Shown here: one piece after another, positions 1 to 7,615 of the stretch
How positions within the stretch are numbered: position 1 is the stretch's first letter
Layout: every line of letters begins with the position of its first letter
Source: a virus
Length of the DNA stretch: 23,424 nt
IMG/VR virus record: IMGVR_UViG_3300033571_006727
Span: 1-23,424 of that record
Reading direction: 5' to 3' (one strand)
The notes under the pieces: model-generated
Databases searched by the model: none
What the model was told of the DNA's origin: nothing
The model's input: the letters and a program-made list of their open reading frames with translations, nothing else
Program-made: the position numbers and the translations under genes

Positions 1-14
1 CTACAACCGCATTG

Positions 15-87
15 CTGCCCCACCTGGGCTCGAACCAGGGACCTAGCGATTAACAGTCGCTCGCTCTGCCAGCTGAGCTATAGGGCA
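15..87 (-). tRNA. tRNA-Asn (anticodon GTT)
   Basis: Read on the minus strand, a complete cloverleaf folds by eye. The acceptor stem TGCCCTA pairs with TGGGGCA (one G-T pair). The D stem is GCTC/GAGC, the anticodon stem AGCGA/TCGCT with loop CTGTTAA, and the T stem CCTGG/CCAGG with loop TTCGAGC. The anticodon GTT (plus-strand 52-54) reads asparagine codons AAC and AAT. The discriminator base is G at position 15. CCA is not encoded (the next bases are CAA), so the host must add it. The gene follows the SNF2 helicase stop codon by only three bases and is probably cut from the same transcript. Phage tRNAs commonly supplement host decoding; that role is inferred here. Confidence 0.95.
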
Positions 88-90
88 TTA

Positions 91-1683
91 CTACACAGAG
101 GATGATATCAGAAACTGTTTTAATCCTTCTACGCTCATTGGGACGCCGCCCTTATCATCTATACCTTCACCATCAATTACGGCATTAGCTACAGCGCTCT
201 TATGTTGTAGAGCTTCATACTGACGTTCTTCAATAGAACCCCCGACTATGATGTCTTGAATTACAATTGAGGGCCAGGTTGATGAGGCTCTTTTAATTCT
301 TCCGTTTCTTTGGATTGCTGCTCCTGAAGACCACGGGAGGTCATAGTTGACCAAGAGGTTAGCTGCAGGTAAATCGACCCCATACCCACCAGCATCGCTA
401 GACACCAAAACACGAACATCAGGACGTTCATTAAAAGCAATTTTATTCTCCTCTTTAGTCTTGGCGTCTAGCTTGCCTGAGTATAAACGACATTGTTCAG
501 GCCCTAAAGCTTCAGCAATTTTATCTAGCATACCAACATAGGTTGCAAAAATCACGACTTTGTTATCTTTATTTTGTTCTAAAAATTCTTTTACATAATT
601 AATAAGATAGTCTAATTTGGTAGAGGTAGTTACTCCATCTAGGTAACCATTAAGAACTAAGTCAGCAGCGTAAGCTGAACCCTCGCCGTTCATTAAATGA
701 AACTTCTCTGCGCTTGTCTTAAGAAGGTCTGGGTGTGAACATAGCATTTTTAAACACCCAATCTTAGACATAATTTTTCCACGCATTTCATCCTCAGGAC
801 CGCCGCGACGGCTAGACTCAACACCGTAGTGAGCCATAACATTGAAGTTAGAACCAAACATAGACTGAGCTTCGTCTAAATCAAATAACAAATCTTTAGT
901 TATACGTTCATATAAAGCTGAAGATTTTCTATCAAGAATTATCTTGACAGGGTCTTTGTGGATTGAATCGGGTAAGTACGGCGCTACGTCTGGGTCTTTC
1001 TGAGCCTTACGTACGCAGGCTTCCTTTAACTTAGTGTGGAGTGTTGGTAAGTTTCTGTAATACTGAGGAGCGCCCCAAGAGTTTCTTACAATAAAAGCAG
1101 CATCAAAGATGTCAAACCTACCAAGTACGTTGGCGTCAACAAATTGCATAATGCTATAAAGCTCTTCAGGTTTACCGTTTTCAATAGGAGTTCCTGTAAG
1201 GGCAAAACGATAGGGCGCACTGACAAGCTTCTTTACTGCTTTGGAACGCTTGGATTTAAATGACTTGATGGCTGTGGCTTCGTCAAGGACAACAAATCCT
1301 CGGGGGAGCTCTCGTACTTGAGACCAGTCGTTAACAACTTGCTCGTAGTTAAGAATGACGTAGTCCACCCCTGAATTCCGCCAGTCATAGGCAAGTTCAT
1401 ATTGCTCTGCCCTTTTCTTCGGCGTTCCATCAACAACCAAAGTGCGTGAAGTTCCATTAGTAAATTTCTCTATCTGATTAGCCCACTGATACTTCAATGA
1501 GGATAGACAGATTATAATCCCTGGCTCTTTAATTTTGGTCTCATCCATCAAACGTTCTATGGCAGCAATAGTAAGAACTGTTTTACCTAACCCCAAGTCA
1601 TAGGCAACCAACATCTTGCCTTGCTCACACATACGGTCTACAGCCTCAGGCTGATAAGGAAGTAGGGTGCCAGTAAATGTCAC
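91..1683 (-). CDS. SNF2-family superfamily II DNA helicase/translocase
   Basis: This 530-aa protein has the two RecA-like lobes of an SNF2-type ATPase. Lobe 1 shows the P-loop DLGLGKT (residues 29-35), motif II DEAT (134-137) after a hydrophobic strand, and the motif III-like TGTP (163-166). Lobe 2 shows a strand VVIFATY, then VLVSSDAGGYGVDLPAAN and the arginine-finger motif QRNGRIKR near residues 460-470. It should hydrolyse ATP to move along or remodel duplex DNA, for example in replication restart or recombination. No nuclease or DNA-binding accessory domain is visible. The start is GTG, overlapping the stop of the upstream membrane-protein gene as GTGA. It is the last protein gene before tRNA-Asn. 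The family call is secure; the biological role is inferred. Confidence 0.92.
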   Translation of the reverse strand: MTFTGTLLPYQPEAVDRMCEQGKMLVAYDLGLGKTVLTIAAIERLMDETKIKEPGIIICLSSLKYQWANQIEKFTNGTSRTLVVDGTPKKRAEQYELAYDWRNSGVDYVILNYEQVVNDWSQVRELPRGFVVLDEATAIKSFKSKRSKAVKKLVSAPYRFALTGTPIENGKPEELYSIMQFVDANVLGRFDIFDAAFIVRNSWGAPQYYRNLPTLHTKLKEACVRKAQKDPDVAPYLPDSIHKDPVKIILDRKSSALYERITKDLLFDLDEAQSMFGSNFNVMAHYGVESSRRGGPEDEMRGKIMSKIGCLKMLCSHPDLLKTSAEKFHLMNGEGSAYAADLVLNGYLDGVTTSTKLDYLINYVKEFLEQNKDNKVVIFATYVGMLDKIAEALGPEQCRLYSGKLDAKTKEENKIAFNERPDVRVLVSSDAGGYGVDLPAANLLVNYDLPWSSGAAIQRNGRIKRASSTWPSIVIQDIIVGGSIEERQYEALQHKSAVANAVIDGEGIDDKGGVPMSVEGLKQFLISSSV

Positions 1684-1913
1684 AGAGGAATCTCGTTAAC
1701 TCTGTCTTTAGACCAGTGGATGTAAGACCTAATATAAACAAGAGCGTAGGCAAGAGCGGAGAATATAAACCCGTATTGGTCAGTAATAAGGGCGTACGTA
1801 ATCCATAGGCACTCGTTAAACAGAAGGACTAGCCAACCCCATATAGTCTTACGACCTACAAAGTAAATACCTGATACACCTATAACGGCTAGTATCCAAG
1901 ACCAATATTGCAT
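1680..1913 (-). CDS. small membrane protein, unknown function
   Basis: This 77-aa protein is mostly hydrophobic, with about three membrane-spanning segments (residues 4-20, 25-42 and 48-64) separated by short loops such as GRKTIWG and TDQYG. It ends in a charged tail (HWSKDRVNEIPL). The size and aromatic-rich helices recall short membrane proteins seen in actinophages and a fragment of PnuC-like transporters, but I cannot assign a substrate. It is joined by TAATG to the dNMP kinase gene upstream and by GTGA to the helicase gene downstream, so it is almost certainly translated with them. It might act in nucleotide or precursor uptake, or alter the host membrane; both ideas are guesses. Confidence 0.8.
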   Translation of the reverse strand: MQYWSWILAVIGVSGIYFVGRKTIWGWLVLLFNECLWITYALITDQYGFIFSALAYALVYIRSYIHWSKDRVNEIPL

Positions 1914-2452
1914 TAGGTATACGCTCGCATCCTAGTTTGTATAAGAACTTTAAGGTCTTCTAACGTACCATTATTCATAAATATCTGGTCAACCTTTTCA
2001 CCGTCCATTGCAGACTCTGAGTTGTGAGAGTTTACAGCTAAAACGCCTGAACGTTTTATACGCCAAATCTGCGCGTTGTCGTAGTCTCTAATAGCTTTAG
2101 CTTCATTTGGATACCTAACATCAGTAATAACATAGTTAACCTCTCCAAATAACTGAAGACCACTTAACGCATGCTTTACCCAAAACATGTCACCAAAAGT
2201 TTTACGGGCACCAACTCCGAGCCTTTGAAGAAGGTCACGAGCCTCGGGGTAGTCAACCTTAACTCTGTCCCACCCGTATACATCTACCAACCCTTGAACT
2301 CTATAACCTTCTTTGAGCATCGGATTAGTTTCATATAACAGGTCACGTATGGGGTCAGCAAAAGCGACTCGTTGGTAACCGTAATTCTCTACAAGGATAT
2401 TAGCTACAGTATCTTTACCCGACTGTGCGTATCCAGTTAGTCCAATAATCAT
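1913..2452 (-). CDS. deoxynucleoside monophosphate kinase (P-loop)
   Basis: This is a 179-aa P-loop NMP kinase-like protein. The N-terminus MIIGLTGYAQSGKDT is the Walker A loop of the phage dNMP kinase family, followed by AFADPIRDLLY, the usual substrate-side segment (FADPLK-like) of that family. A later strand YVITDVRYPNEAKAI fits the Walker B/lid region. It would phosphorylate dNMPs to dNDPs with ATP to raise precursor pools for phage DNA synthesis. An upstream in-frame codon at 2479 would add nine residues. I prefer ATG at 2452 because it overlaps the primase stop as ATGA, the pattern used between neighbouring genes, and puts the P-loop strand at the N-terminus as the family requires. Confidence 0.9.
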   Translation of the reverse strand: MIIGLTGYAQSGKDTVANILVENYGYQRVAFADPIRDLLYETNPMLKEGYRVQGLVDVYGWDRVKVDYPEARDLLQRLGVGARKTFGDMFWVKHALSGLQLFGEVNYVITDVRYPNEAKAIRDYDNAQIWRIKRSGVLAVNSHNSESAMDGEKVDQIFMNNGTLEDLKVLIQTRMRAYT

Positions 2453-3378
2453 GCGATAGCCTTTGCTCCGTGAACGCAATGCTTAGCGTTATCTAAACCC
2501 CACTCTATCTCAGCTTTGCTCATACCGCCAACATCTTTCATACCAGTGTCTGCATAGTTAAAGAACCAACACTCTAACCCCATCTCAGTAGCTAAGGCTA
2601 ATAAACTTAAAGAGGAGCCCTTACCTGAGTCATCATTGTCCATTGCAAAGACTACTTTTTCAGCCCCGCGTATTAAATTAAACTGAACCATCGACACGGC
2701 GGAACCATAGGTTGCTACGCCTCCTGTGATGCCTACAGACTCTAATCTCACAACATCCAATGGGGACTCAACAACAATCATTGTTCCCCCTTTGTATTGG
2801 TTGTATCCAAAAAGAGTTGTACTTTTTTGAACACCGACAGGTTGATTTTTAAAGTACCGTGCTCGATGCCCTTTCTCTTGCCATCCCAACAGCTTACCTG
2901 TTGACGGTTCTCTAATAACAGTTATCCAATTAGAATGTCTTTCATCCCACAAAAGGTCATGCTTGATTGCAGCGGAGGCGGTAAGACCACGAGATTTAAG
3001 GGCGTCAAGTGGGGGTTTAACAAATGCAGAAAGCATTGACTCTGTAATAAAGGTAGGTTGTTCAAATATCTCTTTAGGTTTTAAAGCTCTCTGTAATGAA
3101 TTAGTTAAGTTAACGTCACCTGATGTAATAAAAGCTTTTGCAGCTTCATAGTCAGAGCCTTGAATCATAGAGACTAAAGTTGTTAAGGCGCCTTTGTGAC
3201 CACATGAGAAACAAAGGTTTGCACCAGTGTCAGCATTAATCCAGAAAGACGGATTCCTATCTTCGACTCCCTTTATTAACTTGTGAACAGGGCAATAACA
3301 TTGAATCTCATACCCACGAACAGATACAACCTCAACACCTAATCTGTATAACGTATCCTGCATCTCATCTACTGTCAT
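2449..3378 (-). CDS. DNA primase (CHC2 zinc finger plus TOPRIM)
   Basis: This 309-aa DnaG-type primase is compact. The zinc-binding domain has C29-P-V-H32 and C56-x2-C59, the CHC2 arrangement, over about residues 25-62. The TOPRIM catalytic fold follows, with the conserved glutamate in VVESPLD (E204) and the acidic cluster MDNDDSG (D247-D250) that holds metal. It should synthesise RNA primers on the lagging strand. The protein ends soon after TOPRIM, so the C-terminal helicase-binding domain of bacterial DnaG (about 600 aa) is missing. ATG at 3378 overlaps the upstream DnaB-like helicase gene as ATGA, placing primase and helicase side by side for balanced synthesis. Confidence 0.93.
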   Translation of the reverse strand: MTVDEMQDTLYRLGVEVVSVRGYEIQCYCPVHKLIKGVEDRNPSFWINADTGANLCFSCGHKGALTTLVSMIQGSDYEAAKAFITSGDVNLTNSLQRALKPKEIFEQPTFITESMLSAFVKPPLDALKSRGLTASAAIKHDLLWDERHSNWITVIREPSTGKLLGWQEKGHRARYFKNQPVGVQKSTTLFGYNQYKGGTMIVVESPLDVVRLESVGITGGVATYGSAVSMVQFNLIRGAEKVVFAMDNDDSGKGSSLSLLALATEMGLECWFFNYADTGMKDVGGMSKAEIEWGLDNAKHCVHGAKAIA

Positions 3379-4607
3379 ACCTGCCAGTCATCGCCTTCCA
3401 TCTCACGGAACTGTCCAGTGTTCCAATCCCAGTTAAGGGCAACCTCTGAACGCCCTGAGTTACGGGAATCAAGAATCTTTAGCATACGCATGTCGTCAAT
3501 AGCATCATCAATTCTTTGAAGACCAAAGATAACATCAGCGTCTTGATGGAAAGAAGATGAGTAACCAATAGAGTCAGCGGTTAACTGCCCCTTTTTCATT
3601 TTCCAATTTAAAGCCTGAGTAGAGATAACGACAGGAACTTTAAATTTCTGTGCCATACGTTTTAAAGAACGAGTGATGTTAGTAATGGCCTGTGGAGTGT
3701 TAGCCTCGCCTGACTGCTCATCAATCATGAGATAAGTACCATCAATAAAAACAACATCAGGATGCAGTACTTGAATCTTACTTGTAATGCCAGTGACGGT
3801 TGAACCAGCAGCCGAATCTACTAACCAGAATCTTTCACGCATACCTTCAATTCCTTGAAGAACTCTTTTGTATCGAGTCTCTTCATCGGGGGTAAGCTTT
3901 CCATTAATCAAGCGGTTATGTGAGACGCGAGCTTTTTGAGCATCGTAACGAGTAAGCTGTTCATGGTTGCTCATCTCAAATGACTGGAACATTACTTTCT
4001 TATCAGTCATGTGAACGTTCTGTGCAATCTGCAAAGCAAGCGTTGACTTACCAGTCTTAGGTGGGGCAACAATAACAATCAGCTGACCGTTCTGTAAACC
4101 ACCAGTTGCTATGTCAATAGTTGGGAACCCTGTAGGAACTCCAAGTAACCCTGGGTTGTTCTTGCGCCACTCGTACTCATCAAAACGCTTGGTAGCTTCT
4201 GATGTTAAATCTAAATCGTTGGTCTTGCTTAAGCCGTCTTCTTCTAACTTTATTAAACCGCTTTGGATATTAAGGATAGCCTGCTCGTGGTTTTGCTCTT
4301 TTTCCAAAGCACTGATAGCGCTTTGCACCATGCCGATAGTGTTGGCTTTTCTACGAGTAGCAACTACTGAATCAATTAGGTACTCAACAGCATCAGATAC
4401 TTCTGCTGGTACATAGTTGGGGAAGTTTTCTTTTATGACATCAAGGCTTGGTACCTCTGCATAGTTAAAGAAGTGCTGGCGAGTAAACTCCCAGATACGT
4501 TTGTTAGTAGGGTCTACAAACCAAGTGTCCTGTACTCCTCTATCAAATAGGGGAGCAACATCGCGGTCATGTAAGACTTTGCTTAGTAATTTACTTTCGT
4601 TGTTCAT
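3375..4607 (-). CDS. replicative DNA helicase, DnaB-like
   Basis: This 410-aa protein matches the DnaB/RecA-fold hexameric helicases. A helical N-terminal region (about 1-130) precedes the typical entry GVPTGFPTIDIATGG (156-170). The Walker A APPKTGKS lies at 181-188, then FQSFEMS with the catalytic-type glutamate of the family, and a Walker B strand DVVFIDGTYL. The C-terminal part has DADVIFGLQR and ILDSRNSGRS, as in DnaB motif H4 and the arginine-finger region. It should unwind duplex DNA 5'-3' at the phage fork. The Walker B region is followed by a Ser/Thr-containing VVISTQALN segment (sensor). Stop and start codons overlap as ATGA on both sides, so it is coupled to primase downstream and the 135-aa unknown gene upstream. 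Confidence 0.93.
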   Translation of the reverse strand: MNNESKLLSKVLHDRDVAPLFDRGVQDTWFVDPTNKRIWEFTRQHFFNYAEVPSLDVIKENFPNYVPAEVSDAVEYLIDSVVATRRKANTIGMVQSAISALEKEQNHEQAILNIQSGLIKLEEDGLSKTNDLDLTSEATKRFDEYEWRKNNPGLLGVPTGFPTIDIATGGLQNGQLIVIVAPPKTGKSTLALQIAQNVHMTDKKVMFQSFEMSNHEQLTRYDAQKARVSHNRLINGKLTPDEETRYKRVLQGIEGMRERFWLVDSAAGSTVTGITSKIQVLHPDVVFIDGTYLMIDEQSGEANTPQAITNITRSLKRMAQKFKVPVVISTQALNWKMKKGQLTADSIGYSSSFHQDADVIFGLQRIDDAIDDMRMLKILDSRNSGRSEVALNWDWNTGQFREMEGDDWQV

Positions 4608-5011
4608 AAACCTTTGAAGTCCTTCCCCCAGTGCCCGTATCGAAGTAGCCTAGAGTCTACATCAACAACTCCAAGAACCTCGGGCCTGTAGGGAAGTTCT
4701 GAAACCAAATGATTGACCGACTCGTATGATGAAAAGTATCTAAACGGATTAGTACCCATGTTGTCAAGTGTATCCATAACCTTAGATAGCTCATCATCTG
4801 ATAAATCAAATGAGACAACCTCTAATGTCACGCCAGCTTTAGTAGTAAACAAATATAGAAAGCTTAAGACATCTCTTCTAAACTTTTTGTCGACTTTTGG
4901 TACTGGAAAAAGTTTAGCGATTTTCTTTACAGTTATATTTATTTCTAAAAATATATCCGTAGTAATGAGGTAGCGTTTTGGAAGCTCATTACTAATATCC
5001 CCGTTTTTCAC
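4604..5011 (-). CDS. hypothetical protein in replication operon
   Basis: I do not recognise this 135-aa protein. It begins with GTG (GTG AAA AAC) at 5011, three bases after the SWIM gene stop. No other early start is available and the ribosome-binding site is weak, which suggests translational coupling. A basic stretch KVDKKFRRD (about 39-47) is followed by alternating strands and helices (GVTLEVVSFDLSDDEL), and a conserved-looking C-terminus (PEVLGVVDVDSRLLRYGHWGKDF). The alternation is compatible with a small alpha/beta fold, but no catalytic motif is clear. Its position between SWIM peptide and DnaB-like helicase implies a replication-linked role. The overlap with the helicase start (ATGA) argues that the gene is real. 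Confidence 0.8.
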   Translation of the reverse strand: MKNGDISNELPKRYLITTDIFLEINITVKKIAKLFPVPKVDKKFRRDVLSFLYLFTTKAGVTLEVVSFDLSDDELSKVMDTLDNMGTNPFRYFSSYESVNHLVSELPYRPEVLGVVDVDSRLLRYGHWGKDFKGL

Positions 5012-5014
5012 GGG

Positions 5015-5332
5015 TTAAAAAACTTCTATCTTACCGAACTTAATAACAAACTCTCGAAAATCAATGTTTGATTGTCGAGCTTTTTCGGCGTCGTCTTTAG
5101 TTGCACGACTAGATATCTCTAATGGATAGTTACCTTTGTTGTTATCAATTCGTGCTTTAACAAAACGAACATGCTTACAGGTTGCTCGTCCTCTAAATCC
5201 TGGACAGGTGCAACTTAGTGAGTCACTATCTTTTTCAACAGATACCTCGTAGATACCTGGCCCAGGGGTTTGCTGTTGGCTAAGAAACACCTGAACTAAA
5301 CGAGAGTCACTTGACACTATGTTCTCTTTCAT
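5015..5332 (-). CDS. SWIM zinc-finger small protein
   Basis: This 105-aa protein contains CTCPGFRGRATCKH (residues 41-54). This fits the SWIM pattern CxCx(n)CxH, with C41, C43, C52 and H54 as zinc ligands. SWIM domains bind DNA or proteins and are found in SWI2/SNF2 ATPases, MuDR transposases and Shu2-type recombination mediators. Here the finger stands alone, with a short N-terminal strand region and a basic/helical C-terminus. It might target a partner, such as the loader or the SNF2 helicase, to DNA; that is inference. ATG at 5332 overlaps the helicase-loader stop as ATGA, so it belongs to the replication transcript. Confidence 0.87.
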   Translation of the reverse strand: MKENIVSSDSRLVQVFLSQQQTPGPGIYEVSVEKDSDSLSCTCPGFRGRATCKHVRFVKARIDNNKGNYPLEISSRATKDDAEKARQSNIDFREFVIKFGKIEVF

Positions 5333-6018
5333 TTACGCATATCTCCCTCTGTTGAAATAATTGGCATGTAACCAAACGCTTCGACTGCATAGCTTGCTGT
5401 CGAATCTCCGTATAACGCTGCCCATCCTTCAAGAGGAATGTTAGTGGTAACAATGGTCGGTAGTCCATTATTTACTCGGGTGCGAAGAACATGATGAAAC
5501 ATATTCTTCTGCCACCCAGTAAGGCCTGCGTGTTCTTTGCCTAAATCATCTATAACTAGTACTCGTATGTTATAGGCATCGTTTTCACACTCACCTAACA
5601 TCCCATAATAAAGGGTCTCCTCTGCGTCTGTCGCCCCATCCATCATAGAACTTTTAAGGTCTAGGACCTGATTAAATGTGGAAAAGTAACAAGGCCTTAC
5701 TAAAGGCATGTTTTTTGATGGCGCAAATGAGTCAATAGGAAGGGTAGTAATCATCTCTTGAATGATAGAGATGGCAAGGGTTGTCTTACCGTGGCCTGGC
5801 TTTCCATATAGGAGTAACCCCTGACCACTGCTTCGAACACCATCAGCTTTAATAATTTTATTTTTACCAACAGCGTTAATCCAAGTACGGATTGTTTGAA
5901 TGTCTTGCGGGTCAGTGGCTGTGCAATCATCTAAGGTCCAACCAATTAAAGATGAAGGAATGCCAGCAACCTTAATCCAAGCAGCCCTACCAAGTTTTAA
6001 TTCATCAGTCTTGAACAT
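5329..6018 (-). CDS. DnaC/IstB-like AAA+ helicase loader
   Basis: This 229-aa protein has an AAA+ core of the DnaC type. It shows Walker A LLYGKPGHGKTT (about residues 69-80), Walker B RVLVIDDLGKE, and the sensor-1 strand LPTIVTTNIPLEGW. DnaC-like ATPases place the hexameric helicase on single-stranded DNA, which fits a DnaB-like helicase encoded two genes away. The frame is open upstream to 6072. I choose ATG at 6018 because GGAGAAG lies four bases before it and because it overlaps the wHTH gene by only 14 bases. The longer version would add 18 residues entirely inside that upstream gene. The C-terminus lacks an obvious arginine-rich extension. Confidence 0.92.
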   Translation of the reverse strand: MFKTDELKLGRAAWIKVAGIPSSLIGWTLDDCTATDPQDIQTIRTWINAVGKNKIIKADGVRSSGQGLLLYGKPGHGKTTLAISIIQEMITTLPIDSFAPSKNMPLVRPCYFSTFNQVLDLKSSMMDGATDAEETLYYGMLGECENDAYNIRVLVIDDLGKEHAGLTGWQKNMFHHVLRTRVNNGLPTIVTTNIPLEGWAALYGDSTASYAVEAFGYMPIISTEGDMRK

Positions 6019-6889
6019 TGAACTTCTCCATTGAGCTCTTGTATTTAATCTTGGCGGTAACCATATCATCATCTGTAATCATTGCACGTTTAGCATCTGC
6101 AACCATTCCAGGAGCGCGGACGATAAATTGTTTCCACAGCTTTTCGGGGTCATCTAAAGACTGTTCATGAGTAAGACTACTAAAGAAACGTTCCATAAGA
6201 ACTTTCTCTAAAGTCCCATCTGAATCGTTATTCTTTCTAAAGGTACTCAACGCCATAATAAAACGACTCTGGTGGATACGCCATGGTGGCATGTTCCACT
6301 GGTCAGGTACAAGGCTGGCAAAGTATGACGCGCTATCGCTAACAGTCCAGTTGGCAGGGTCTTTCTTGTCTCTGTGTACAAAAGCCTTCTGAGCCTTCTC
6401 GGCCTTTGCCTCCTCGTACTCTTTTTGTTTACGCGCCTTGTCCTTCGCTTTTAAATCGGCAACGTCGTCGGGGTCCATTGGCGTTCCGAACCATGTCATG
6501 TGGGCTCCTATTCCTATATCGACTTTCGAAAATTCTTCTTCACGGACTTCGTCCGTGGATTTTGTAGCTATTACTGTATTTGTATTTAGGCTATTAGAAT
6601 AATCTGCTAATAGGCTATACAGCGGTGACAGCTGTATAGATGTACTGGAAACCCGTACTCGGTTAACCAGCTCCTGAAAACCCGCATCGGTAACGACAAT
6701 TTGTCGACAAAAGGTGCCGTTGGTTTGACGGTAGGTTTTTGTCTCTATAAAGCCCAGGGCGGTAAGTTCGGTCAGGGTGGACTGGAATGCTTCACGTCCC
6801 TCTTTGAAGCCCTCTGAGAGGCCTTTGGCGCCTCCTGAAGACCCTTGGGTGGACAGGTGTAGCAACACACCTAACGCTCTGGCAGACAT
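6005..6889 (-). CDS. winged-helix replication protein (probable origin-binding or initiator)
   Basis: This protein is about 294 aa long. The N-terminal 85 residues read as a MarR/PadR-like winged helix: ALGVLLHLST, a recognition-helix region GREAFQSTLTELTALGF, and a wing IETKTYRQTNGTFCRQIVV. A charged linker rich in K, E and A (about 140-175) leads to a helical C-terminal domain (TLEKVLMERFFSSL, then DPEKLWKQFIV). Phage replication proteins of the lambda O/DnaD kind share this plan: a DNA-binding head plus a helical part that recruits loader or helicase. Lying directly upstream of the loader gene, it is a good candidate for the origin-recognition factor. ATG at 6889 shares one base with the preceding stop (TGATG); a GTG one codon earlier is the alternative. 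Confidence 0.75.
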   Translation of the reverse strand: MSARALGVLLHLSTQGSSGGAKGLSEGFKEGREAFQSTLTELTALGFIETKTYRQTNGTFCRQIVVTDAGFQELVNRVRVSSTSIQLSPLYSLLADYSNSLNTNTVIATKSTDEVREEEFSKVDIGIGAHMTWFGTPMDPDDVADLKAKDKARKQKEYEEAKAEKAQKAFVHRDKKDPANWTVSDSASYFASLVPDQWNMPPWRIHQSRFIMALSTFRKNNDSDGTLEKVLMERFFSSLTHEQSLDDPEKLWKQFIVRAPGMVADAKRAMITDDDMVTAKIKYKSSMEKFNVQD

Positions 6890-7569
6890 CACTTAGGCTC
6901 TTCCTTGCCCTTCTTACGAGCCTCAATCTCCTCGACAAAAGCGGCAGCAAAGATACGGGCTATTTCTTGGACTCCGAAATAGAGATTATCCAAAGCCTCT
7001 TCTTCTGCATCGTCTGTTTCTTCATCTTCGAAATCTTCGTCTTCTTCGCTTTCTTCTTCCTCCGTGCCATCCTCTTCTTCTGCCTCGTCTTCCTCTTTAG
7101 ATACGATTTCCTTTTCAGGGAATGTAGGTTCTTTAACTTCCTTTAGCCCTTTAGAAGCTGTCAAAGGGGTTAACCCATCAGATAGGTCAAAGCACGGAAT
7201 GTCCGATTCTTTACAGATAGCTAAAGCGTTTGCTGATGCTTGGTCTTCATCGTCCCAAAGAATAAACGCAGAGGATTTTTCCCCCGACATCATCTTCACA
7301 GCATCATGTAAGGGGTTTGAAGATAGTTGAAAGCTTGCATTTGGAAACGCTGAAAAGTCGGCAGCCTGTGAAGAAAACATAATGATGTTCTTGTTTTTTT
7401 CTTTAGCAAACTGAGCTGCAAACTCTTGTGTCTTACTTGGTTTTATATCAAATGAAAGAACTAATGTTCCATCAGAACCATTAGCGTAGTAATGGTCTTC
7501 CATAAGAGCCTCTAGGTTGGCTCTGCTTGTCTCGCCGTTACCAGCGACTAACACATAGTATTTGTCCAT
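6889..7569 (-). CDS. Rossmann-like protein with highly acidic linker, unknown function
   Basis: This 226-aa protein has a clear plan but no known function. Residues 1-125 alternate strands and helices (YYVLVAGNG, GTLVLSFDI, NIIMFSSQ, AFILWDDEDQ, IPCFDLSDGL), compatible with a Rossmann-like or TIR/DprA-like fold. Residues 159-191 are almost all E and D, with no basic residue after K158. An amphipathic helix (residues 192-218) and a basic tail KKGKEEPK close the chain. The frame extends to 7605, but ATG at 7569 has a near-perfect AAGGAGGT four bases upstream, so the shorter form is preferred. It is the first gene of the replication group and has the strongest ribosome-binding site seen in the window. 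A DNA-mimic or protein-sequestering role is possible but unproven. Confidence 0.8.
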   Translation of the reverse strand: MDKYYVLVAGNGETSRANLEALMEDHYYANGSDGTLVLSFDIKPSKTQEFAAQFAKEKNKNIIMFSSQAADFSAFPNASFQLSSNPLHDAVKMMSGEKSSAFILWDDEDQASANALAICKESDIPCFDLSDGLTPLTASKGLKEVKEPTFPEKEIVSKEEDEAEEEDGTEEEESEEDEDFEDEETDDAEEEALDNLYFGVQEIARIFAAAFVEEIEARKKGKEEPK

Positions 7570-7615
7570 AGGGACCTCCTTGTAGGGGAGCCCTATACTA
7601 CACAATTTTTTACTC
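7570..7615 (-). promoter_or_regulatory. candidate promoter and strong ribosome-binding site ahead of replication genes
   Basis: The 40-base gap between the membrane-protein stop and ATG at 7569 holds AAGGAGGT four bases before the ATG. Further upstream on the minus strand is TAGTAT (about 7600-7595). It is preceded, after 16 bases, by TAGACC inside the end of the membrane-protein gene. Each hexamer matches the bacterial -10 and -35 consensus at four of six positions. The ribosome-binding site is clear; the promoter is only a weak candidate at the boundary between tail and replication genes. Confidence 0.3.

Noticed and set aside
1-90. tRNA as integration site (attachment core)
   Set aside because: No integrase gene or duplicated tRNA end is seen in the window, and the gene is a full tRNA in a phage operon.
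2453-2479. Longer dNMP kinase start
   Set aside because: It would put nine extra residues before the P-loop strand inside the primase gene; the ATGA overlap start at 2452 fits the local pattern.
6019-6072. Longer start for the helicase loader
   Set aside because: All of it overlaps the preceding gene, and GGAGAAG lies just ahead of ATG 6018.
7570-7605. Longer start for the acidic-linker protein
   Set aside because: The stretch contains the consensus ribosome-binding site for ATG 7569, so it is more likely untranslated leader.
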